Source: Betaproteobacteria bacterium (GTDB taxonomy: Bacteria; Pseudomonadota; Gammaproteobacteria; Burkholderiales; Burkholderiaceae_C). From it: DNA of 5,303 nt. Of the stretch, positions 1 through 5,303 are shown one piece after another. The position numbers were made by a program, and so were the translations under genes. The stretch lies in the NCBI GenBank assembly GCA_005884255.1, contig VBDL01000287.1, positions 1 through 5,303 of the forward strand, written 5' to 3'. The number at the start of each line of letters is the position of its first letter. The stretch's first letter is position 1. The notes under the pieces were generated by a model. That model saw only the letters and a program-made list of their open reading frames with translations. It did no database searches and was not told the DNA's origin.

Positions 1-561
1 CTTCTCGCGCCGCGCGAGCATGGCCACGAGCCGCTCGATGCGCTGCTCGCGCGTCTGCGGCTTCCTGGCGGTCTGCACGCGCCACAGCACCGCGTAGCGG
101 TTGGCGCTGTCCAGCGTGTCGAAGAAGGCCTTGGCCGCGGGCTCGTGGTCGAGTGCGGCCTGCAGGTCGGGCGGCACGGCGGCCGTGCCCGCCGAATCGT
201 AGGCCTCGTCCCAGCGGCCGTCGGCCTGCGCGCGCTGCACCTCGGCGAGCCCCGCCGGCCGCATGCGGCCCTGCTCGATCAGAGCGAGCGCCTTCGCGCG
301 ATTGATCTTCGACCAGATGCTGCGCGCGCGGCGCGGCGTGAAACGCTGCAGCCAGTGCTGCTCATCGAGCGCCTTCTTCTGCCCATCGATCCAGCCGAAG
401 CACAGCGCCGATTCCAGCGCCTCGGCATAGCTGACGGTCGCCGCGTCGGCGCCCTTCTTCGCGATCAGTAACCACGCGCCATCGGAATTCGCGTGGTGCT
501 TGTCGAGCCAGGTTTGCCAGGCGCGCTGGGTGGCGAAGCGTTGCGGGGCGGTATCGGCCAT
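1..561 (-). CDS. YdeI/OmpD-associated (OmdA) family protein, C-terminus cut by window edge
   Basis: Reading leftward from the ATG at 561-559, 187 codons are open to the window edge. The product looks like the YdeI/OmpD-associated family (Pfam OmdA, named for bacteriocin protection). Seen: an N-terminal stretch with WQTWLDKHH (15-23), GAWLLIAKKG (28-37), the signature ALCFGWIDGQKK (52-63), the basic FTPRRARSIWSKINRAKA block (74-91), RWDEAYDSAGTAAVPPDL (116-133) and a C-terminal RKPQTREQRIERLVAMLA (166-183). Family members run to roughly 190-200 residues, so only a few are probably missing. No signal peptide or membrane segment is visible, so it is likely cytoplasmic. The biochemical role of the family is not established and the family name should not be read as a function. 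The gene starts 31 bases after the siderophore-interacting protein stop on the same strand, suggesting co-transcription. No clear Shine-Dalgarno precedes this ATG. An ATG at 580 is in another frame. Confidence 0.88.
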   Translation of the reverse strand, partial: MADTAPQRFATQRAWQTWLDKHHANSDGAWLLIAKKGADAATVSYAEALESALCFGWIDGQKKALDEQHWLQRFTPRRARSIWSKINRAKALALIEQGRMRPAGLAEVQRAQADGRWDEAYDSAGTAAVPPDLQAALDHEPAAKAFFDTLDSANRYAVLWRVQTARKPQTREQRIERLVAMLARREK

Positions 562-592
562 CGGGCGCAGTGTGCCGCATGTACGGCTCGGC

Positions 593-1303
593 TCAGGCTT
601 CCAGGTTCTCGTGGTGCGCGGTGGCGCCGCGCTTCCAGTAGGCAGCCGCGCGGATGGCGTCGCGCGGGTGGCCCTTCTCGTCGACGAGCACGCGGCGCAG
701 CGCCGCCATCGCCGCCGCCTCGCCGGCGCACCACGCGTAGCCTTCGCCCGCGGGCAGCGGCAGCGCGCGCACCGCGGCGATCAGCGCCTCGGCGTCGTCC
801 ACCCAGTGCAGCTCGACGTCAGCCGCGCTGGGCAGCGCGCGGCGGTCCGCCGGGTCGGCCACCTGCAGCACGACGATCGCCCGCGTATCCGCCGGCAGCT
901 CCTCGAGCCGGCGCGCGATGGCCGGCAGCGCGGTCTCGTCGCCGACGAGCAGGTGCCAGTCATGATCCGGCGCGATGACGAACGAGCCGCGCGGGCCGGC
1001 GATCGTGGCGCGCTGGCCCGGTTGCGCCTGCGCCGCCCACCGCGCCGCCGGCCCCGTGGCGTGCAGGTCGAACTCGATCGTCAGCTCGCGCGCGGCGGCG
1101 TCATAGCGGCGCGGCGTGTAGTCGCGCCGCACGTCGTCGAGAAAGAGCTTCACGTGGTCGTCGAACGATGCGCTGACGAAGCCGTCGAGCGCTGCGCCCG
1201 TGAAGACCACGCTGCGCAGGTTGGGGCCGAGCGAGTCGACGCGCGCGACCTGCAGCTCGCGGCGGACGATTTCATGGCGCAAGCGCTGCACGCGCGGCGT
1301 CAT
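593..1303 (-). CDS. Siderophore-interacting protein (ferric-siderophore reductase, ViuB/YqjH type)
   Basis: This 236-residue protein carries the family landmarks in order. They are an N-terminal beta-barrel FAD domain with the flavin-binding RRDYTPRRYD (59-68), DLHATGPAARWA (79-90) and AGPRGSF (102-108), then an NAD(P)H-binding SIP domain with GDETALPAIARRL (121-133), YAWCAGEAAAM (189-199) and the terminal AAYWKRG (220-226). Known family members are cytoplasmic flavoproteins that use NAD(P)H to reduce ferric siderophores or ferric chelates and so release iron. The length is slightly shorter than E. coli YqjH but complete. The ATG at 1303 overlaps the stop of a 34-codon leader ORF by four bases (ATGA), and only a weak G-run lies upstream, so initiation may depend on translational coupling. 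The gene lies divergent to a MarR-type regulator, an arrangement like yqjH/yqjI. Assignment to the family is firm; the particular siderophore is unknown. Confidence 0.93.
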   Translation of the reverse strand: MTPRVQRLRHEIVRRELQVARVDSLGPNLRSVVFTGAALDGFVSASFDDHVKLFLDDVRRDYTPRRYDAAARELTIEFDLHATGPAARWAAQAQPGQRATIAGPRGSFVIAPDHDWHLLVGDETALPAIARRLEELPADTRAIVVLQVADPADRRALPSAADVELHWVDDAEALIAAVRALPLPAGEGYAWCAGEAAAMAALRRVLVDEKGHPRDAIRAAAYWKRGATAHHENLEA

Positions 1304-1404
1304 GACGACACCCCGCTCGCTGAGTACAGCGAGCGACCCTCCGGGAGGGTCGGGCCTTGCTTGGGGCGGCCCGGCGCGGCGGCCCGTGATACGGGGTTCT
1401 TCAT
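1300..1404 (-). CDS. 34-residue leader ORF coupled to the siderophore-interacting protein
   Basis: A short ORF starts at the ATG at 1404-1402, with an AAGGA at 1414-1410 five bases upstream, the best ribosome-binding site in this transcript. It ends in a TGA (1302-1300) that overlaps the ATG of the reductase gene in the classic ATGA arrangement. The peptide begins MKNPVSRAAAPGRPKQG (1-17), is basic and proline/glycine-rich in its first half, and ends SLYSASGVSS (25-34). It has no transmembrane segment and I recognise no domain. Most of it is encoded by three adjacent inverted repeats (1314-1373), so it may be a repeat-derived ORF whose role is to bring ribosomes through a structured leader to the downstream start, rather than to make a functional peptide. 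Start signal and overlap are seen directly; a regulatory role is inference. It could also be a chance ORF. Confidence 0.5.
   Translation of the reverse strand: MKNPVSRAAAPGRPKQGPTLPEGRSLYSASGVSS
1314..1373. repeat. Three contiguous inverted repeats (REP-like cluster) in the leader ORF
   Basis: Three palindromic units abut. Unit A, 1314-1335, has perfect 9-base arms CGCTCGCTG/CAGCGAGCG around the loop AGTA. Unit B, 1334-1352, has perfect 9-base arms CGACCCTCC/GGAGGGTCG around a single G. Unit C, 1351-1373, has 6-base arms CGGGCC/GGCCCG around 11 bases. Neighbouring arms share one or two bases, so not all can form fully at once. From memory, similar blocks containing GGCCGCCCCAAGCAAGG recur between genes in Burkholderiales genomes, which would make this a REP-like or intergenic repeat element. 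That resemblance was not checked. In the minus-strand transcript the cluster lies between the leader start and the reductase start. Confidence 0.6.
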
Positions 1405-1417
1405 CGGCGTCCTTGAT

Positions 1418-1465
1418 GGTTGATAATGTCCCCTATCATGGGTCGAACGATGGACAATGTCAACC
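1418..1465. promoter_or_regulatory. Probable MarR-type operator: paired near-palindromic sites
   Basis: GATAATGTC (1422-1430) and GACAATGTC (1454-1462) differ by one base and lie 32 bp apart, about three helical turns. Each is itself close to a palindrome (GACA-A-TGTC). They are nested in larger 14-base arms, GGTTGATAATGTCC (1418-1431) and GGACAATGTCAACC (1452-1465), which are inverted repeats matching at 12 of 14 positions. A further half-palindrome TGATA...TATCA (1421-1425, 1434-1438) lies within. The distal arm covers the predicted minus-strand -35 box and the proximal arm covers its predicted start point, as expected for a repressor of the reductase gene. MarR proteins commonly autoregulate from such divergent regions. 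The GATAAT also recalls half of a Fur box, but the full Fur consensus is not met. Binding is inferred. Confidence 0.55.
1435..1463 (-). promoter_or_regulatory. Predicted sigma-70 promoter of the leader/reductase unit
   Basis: On the minus strand, TTGACA (1463-1458) is a perfect -35 hexamer, separated by exactly 17 bases from CATGAT (1440-1435), which matches four of six -10 positions. Transcription would begin near 1428 and give a leader of about 24 bases before the small ORF. The -35 lies inside the distal operator arm. A plus-strand -10 candidate, GATAAT (1422-1427, five of six), for the regulator gene overlaps the same region but lacks a good -35. The promoters would therefore be divergent and overlapping. 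The hexamers are seen; use is predicted. Confidence 0.5.
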
Positions 1466-1837
1466 AATCGCGCAACCAACTACGCACTCGCCCCGAAGAC
1501 GAGCTGATGGATCTCGTGCACCGCGTGATGCACCAGTACCGCTCCGAGCAATACCAGGTGCTGCGCGGCGGCCCGAACGACATCACGCACATGGAGAGCA
1601 AGGTGCTCGGCTACGTCGGCCGCCACCCGGGTGCGACGCAGAGCGACCTCGCGCGCGATAGCGGGCGTGACAAGGCGCAGCTCGCGCGGCTGATCAAGGG
1701 CCTGCGCGAGCGCGGCCTGCTGGCCGGCGAGGCTGACGAGGCGGACCGGCGCAACGTTCGCCATCGACGCGGCCGAGCGCGCGCAGCTCGTCGCGCTGCT
1801 GCGGCGTGTCAGCACCAACCTGGCGCCGCGCGAATGA
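1450..1837 (+). pseudogene. MarR-family transcriptional regulator with internal deletion/frameshift
   Basis: From the ATG at 1450, 104 codons encode a good MarR N-terminal part. It comprises a first helix ELMDLVHRVMHQYRSEQ (18-34), the winged helix-turn-helix ITHMESKVLGYVGRHPG (45-61), TQSDLARDSGRDKAQLARLI (63-82), KGLRERGLL (83-91), and the wing EADEADRRNVR (94-104) ending at 1761. Beyond that this frame turns into Arg/Ala-rich sequence and runs to 1956, 56 bases into the next gene. In the +1 frame, 1760-1834 encodes AIDAAERAQLVALLRRVSTN followed by LAPRE and a stop at 1837, which is what the last MarR helix looks like. Family members usually have about 20-30 residues between wing and this helix, including much of the dimerisation helix. 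An internal deletion of a length that breaks the frame is therefore likelier than a one-base slip. Alternative in-frame starts are ATG 1426 and ATG 1438. It would have controlled the divergent reductase gene. Sequencing error cannot be excluded. Confidence 0.7.
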
Positions 1838-1839
1838 GC

Positions 1840-1868
1840 TTGCCGAGCGGCAGAGGAATCCCTAGAGT
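1840..1868 (+). promoter_or_regulatory. Candidate promoter of the hybrid histidine kinase
   Basis: TTGCCG (1840-1845) and TAGAGT (1863-1868) each match four of six sigma-70 consensus positions, with an ideal 17-base spacer. They lie in the 63-base gap between the broken regulator and the kinase start and would give a leader of about 25 bases. In GC-rich DNA such matches arise by chance, so this is only moderately supported. Confidence 0.35.
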
Positions 1869-1887
1869 CATGACGTACCGTCTTGCA

Positions 1888-1893
1888 GGGAGG
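1888..1893 (+). promoter_or_regulatory. Shine-Dalgarno sequence fixing the kinase start
   Basis: GGGAGG lies seven bases before the ATG at 1901. It decides for that start over the in-frame TTG at 1883, which lies upstream of this site and has no such signal. Confidence 0.75.
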
Positions 1894-1900
1894 CCAAGCA

Positions 1901-3598
<1,698 letters not shown>

Positions 3599-3599
3599 T

Positions 3600-3806
3600 T
3601 CACGTCGAGGGCTTGGGCGGCGCCTTCTCGCTCCACAGCACGCCGCCGGTGGCCCAGTCGTGGCGCGCGACGTCGCTGAAGATCACGTCGATGCCATCGG
3701 CATTGCCGCCCAGCACGCGCACGCAGGCCTCGGTGAGTTCCTTGGCCAGCGCCGCCTTTTGCTGTGGCGTGCGGCCTTCGAAGAGCTCGACGCGGATCGT
3801 CGGCAT
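3600..3806 (-). CDS. 4-oxalocrotonate tautomerase-like protein
   Basis: This 68-residue protein starts MPTIRVELFEGRTPQQKAAL and has the size and beta-alpha-beta pattern of the 4-oxalocrotonate tautomerase family. In this family the amino-terminal proline, exposed after Met removal, is the catalytic base for keto-enol isomerisation. Pro1 and Arg11 (counted after Met removal) are present. The position of the canonical Arg39 is Asp, in GIDVIFSDV, and the position of Phe50 is Trp, in HDWATGGVLWSE. The substrate therefore probably differs from 2-hydroxymuconate. The start is set by AAAGGA (3820-3815) eight bases upstream; a longer reading from 3899 would run through the end of the aldolase gene and lose the N-terminal proline. 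It follows the aldolase-like gene by 25 bases on the same strand, so they are probably one operon. Its stop is one base from the convergent kinase stop. Confidence 0.9.
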   Translation of the reverse strand: MPTIRVELFEGRTPQQKAALAKELTEACVRVLGGNADGIDVIFSDVARHDWATGGVLWSEKAPPKPST

Positions 3807-3831
3807 AAGCAGAGTCCTTTCTCGGTTCGAT

Positions 3832-4590
3832 TCAACCGCGGAAACCCGGCGACAGCCGCTCGGCGCGCCGCAGCAGCGCCGGCCATTCGGCATCGCCATC
3901 CCATTCGCTGCCGTCGCCCACCCACTGGCGCCAGGTGCGCTCGGCGAGCTCGGGCGCGGCCACCCTCATGCGGCCCCCGGTCGCCGCCATCGCCCGCAAC
4001 TGTGCCTGCGCGGCGCGCTCGAGGATGTGCATCAGCAAAAAGGCCTCGGCCACCGTGCGGCCGACGGTCAGCGTGCCGTGGTTCTCGAGGATCAGGCCAT
4101 CGAGGGCGCCCAGATTCGCGACCATGCGCTGCTGCTCGTCCGCGCCAAGGGCCAGGCCCTCGTAGGCGTGGCGGCCGAGGCGCCCGTGCAGCCGCATGGC
4201 CCATTGCGAGGTCGGCTGCAAGCCCTCGGGCAGCATCGCGAGCGCCACACCCCAGGGCGCATGCAGGTGGATCACGCACTCGACATCGGGCCGCGCGGCA
4301 TGCACGGCGCCGTGGATCGCGAAACCGCTCGGGTTGACGCGGCGGCCGCTGCCGTCAGCCACGCGCCCGTGCACATCGACCTTCACCAGATCGGACGCGC
4401 GCACCTCGTCGAATGCGAGGCCGAACTCGTTGATCAGGTAGACACCCGGCTCGCCCGGCACCGTGGCCGACAGGTGCGTGTAGATGGTGTCATCCCAGCC
4501 GGCCAGCGCCGCGAGGCGATAGGCCGCGGCCAGATCGATGCGGACCTCGCGCTCGCTGCGCGGCGGTCGGGGGGTGGGTCGGGTGCTCAT
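3832..4590 (-). CDS. Class II aldolase/adducin family protein
   Basis: The 252-residue product matches the class II aldolase/adducin fold over its whole length. Landmarks are the N-terminal LAAAYRLAALAGWDDTIYTHLSA segment (20-42), FDEVRASDLVKVD (60-72), the zinc-ligand motif VIHLHAPWG (106-114; His108, His110), the third expected ligand His171 in LILENHGTL (166-174) and the following RTVAEAFLLMHILERAAQAQ (178-197). Metal-dependent aldolases of this fold cleave or epimerise sugar phosphates. Here the position of the catalytic Glu of fuculose-phosphate aldolase lies in NPSGFAIHGAVHAARPD and is not Glu, as in the adducin-like branch, so aldol chemistry cannot be assumed. The ATG at 4590 fits the family start. 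An in-frame ATG at 4638 would add 16 unlike residues. Neither has a good Shine-Dalgarno. It is probably co-transcribed with the downstream tautomerase, suggesting a small catabolic unit with an unidentified substrate. Confidence 0.9.
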   Translation of the reverse strand: MSTRPTPRPPRSEREVRIDLAAAYRLAALAGWDDTIYTHLSATVPGEPGVYLINEFGLAFDEVRASDLVKVDVHGRVADGSGRRVNPSGFAIHGAVHAARPDVECVIHLHAPWGVALAMLPEGLQPTSQWAMRLHGRLGRHAYEGLALGADEQQRMVANLGALDGLILENHGTLTVGRTVAEAFLLMHILERAAQAQLRAMAATGGRMRVAAPELAERTWRQWVGDGSEWDGDAEWPALLRRAERLSPGFRG

Positions 4591-4768
4591 GGGGGAGGGC
4601 GATCTTAGTCCTCCCGTCGGCCACTCTGGCAGATACATCCGGCTATAGGAGATGCCGAAGGAAACTTCAACGCGCCCGCACCCCCTATTTCAGCGTCCAC
4701 CATGTCGATTCGGGCGCTCGCCGTTCGACCACTCCACGGCGATCGGCCACTACTCAAGGAGCACTGCC
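4591..4768. promoter_or_regulatory. Divergent intergenic region between aldolase-like and VOC genes
   Basis: This 178-bp spacer must hold promoters for both flanking genes, but none is strong. On the minus strand TAAGAT (4607-4602) is a weak -10 candidate that would place the transcript start within a few bases of the aldolase ATG. An inverted repeat GGGAGG (4593-4598)/CCTCCC (4610-4615) lies next to that start. On the plus strand AAGGAG (4756-4761), seven bases before ATG 4769, is a clear ribosome-binding site. The 12-mer CCATGTCGATTC occurs at 4700-4711 and again over the VOC start at 4767-4778. Confidence 0.45.
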
Positions 4769-5260
4769 ATGTCGATTCAGAAGATCACCCCGTTCCTCTG
4801 GTACGCCAAGGAGGCCGAGGAAGCCGCGGCGTTCTACTGCAGCATCTTTCCGGACTCGCGCATCACCAAGGTCTGGACGCTGGCCAGCGAATCGCCGAGC
4901 GGCCCGCCCGGCTCGGTGAAGATCGTCGAGTTCATGCTCTTCGGCCAGGCCTTCACCGCGATGAGCGCCGGCCCGCTCGACCCCTTCAACCACGCGATCT
5001 CCCTCGTCGTGAGCTGTGACGACCAGGCCGAGCTCGACCGCTACTGGAACGGCCTGCTGCAAGGCGGCGGCGCGCCCGAGCAATGCGGCTGGCTGCGCGA
5101 CCGCTTCGGCCTCGCGTGGCAGATCGTCCCCAAGGCGCTCGGCGAGCTGATGGGCGACCCGGACCGGGCCAAGGCCAAGCGCGCGGCGGATGCGATGCTC
5201 AAGATGACGAAGTTCGACATCGCGGCCTTGAAGGCGGCGCATTCAGGCAAGGCGGGCTGA
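4769..5260 (+). CDS. PhnB-like VOC-superfamily protein (glyoxalase/dioxygenase fold)
   Basis: The 163-residue product belongs to the PhnB-like branch of the vicinal-oxygen-chelate superfamily, often mislabelled 3-demethylubiquinone-9 3-methyltransferase. Seen are ITPFLWYAKEAEEAAAFYCS (6-25) with IFPDSRI (26-32), VEFMLFGQAFTAMSAGP (53-69), DPFNHAISLVVSC (71-83), ELDRYWNGLLQGGG (88-101), CGWLRDRFGLAWQIVP (106-121) and LGELMGDPDRAKAKRAADAM (124-143), which follow the family order and length. No methyltransferase motif is present. These proteins are small cytoplasmic dimers with a possible metal site; the substrate is generally unknown. The start is chosen by AAGGAG seven bases upstream and by the family N-terminus. 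A longer in-frame reading from ATG 4652 adds 39 residues of low-complexity character and is not supported. The gene stands alone on its strand. Confidence 0.93.
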   Translation: MSIQKITPFLWYAKEAEEAAAFYCSIFPDSRITKVWTLASESPSGPPGSVKIVEFMLFGQAFTAMSAGPLDPFNHAISLVVSCDDQAELDRYWNGLLQGGGAPEQCGWLRDRFGLAWQIVPKALGELMGDPDRAKAKRAADAMLKMTKFDIAALKAAHSGKAG

Positions 5261-5303
5261 ACCTTGTAGGCGTCGTCCCACGCGGCGATCTCTCGCGCGA
5301 AGA
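5261..5303 (-). other. Possible C-terminal end of a minus-strand gene at the window edge
   Basis: Read on the minus strand from the edge, one frame gives FAREIAAWDDAYKVQ, with 13 of 15 codons ending in G or C, while the alternative minus-strand frame starting one base earlier has mostly A or T third bases. This is the coding pattern of the neighbourhood. The frame has no stop until 5041, so a real gene here would overlap the VOC gene antisense by about 200 bases or contain a frame change. I cannot name a family from 15 residues. Confidence 0.25.

Noticed and set aside
1314..1352. Intrinsic terminator in the divergent region.
   Set aside because: The hairpins are strong, but no T-run follows on either strand, and they lie inside a leader between promoter and gene.
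500..1423. 307-codon plus-strand open frame opposite the reductase gene.
   Set aside because: It is a complement shadow of the siderophore-interacting protein, which has all its motifs on the minus strand.
1421..1438. Fur box upstream of the reductase unit (TGATAAT followed by TATCA).
   Set aside because: The half-sites are separated by eight bases rather than the five of the 7-1-7 Fur motif, and only one hexamer matches well. The MarR-type reading explains more of the symmetry.
3807..3899. N-terminal extension of the tautomerase from 3899.
   Set aside because: It would bury the catalytic N-terminal proline and overlap the end of the aldolase gene; ATG 3806 has a good AAAGGA.
4652..4768. 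N-terminal 39-residue extension of the VOC protein from ATG 4652.
   Set aside because: The GGAG there directly abuts the ATG. The extension is low-complexity, while ATG 4769 has AAGGAG at seven bases and matches the family start.

Overview
The window is about 5.3 kb of very GC-rich, densely coded DNA. Codons end almost always in G or C, and the gene set is typical of a betaproteobacterium of the order Burkholderiales (Comamonadaceae/Rubrivivax-like). That placement rests on base composition and remembered family resemblance, not on a search. It looks like ordinary chromosome: no tRNA, rRNA, insertion sequence, CRISPR array or phage gene is visible.

Layout. Left block (1-1404, minus strand): a likely three-gene unit read leftward. 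It has a 34-codon leader ORF, a siderophore-interacting protein (FAD/NAD(P)H ferric-siderophore reductase) whose ATG overlaps the leader stop by 4 bases, and a YdeI/OmpD-associated family protein cut by the left edge. Divergent from it (1450-1837, plus) is a MarR-type regulator. Its DNA-binding half is intact, but its C-terminal half seems deleted and shifted out of frame. The space between holds overlapping divergent promoters, two near-identical palindromic 9-mers 32 bp apart (a likely operator), and three back-to-back inverted repeats inside the leader ORF. This is the most interesting part of the window.

Centre (1901-3598, plus): a soluble PAS-histidine kinase-receiver hybrid sensor with all catalytic motifs intact and no partner gene here. 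It ends one base before the stop of a convergent minus-strand pair: a class II aldolase/adducin-family protein (4590-3832) and, 25 bases downstream, a 4-oxalocrotonate tautomerase-like protein (3806-3600). The pair probably forms a small catabolic operon of unknown substrate.

Right block: a 178-bp divergent intergenic region, then a PhnB-like VOC-superfamily protein (4769-5260, plus). The last 43 bases show minus-strand coding bias and may be the end of another gene.

Working together: the regulator, the reductase and the intervening operator form an iron-reduction module comparable to the divergent yqjI/yqjH pair of E. coli, with a MarR-type rather than PadR-type regulator. Whether control still works is doubtful, given the damaged C-terminus of the regulator. 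No wholly new multi-gene system is evident. The unusual elements are the structured, translationally coupled leader and the decayed regulator.
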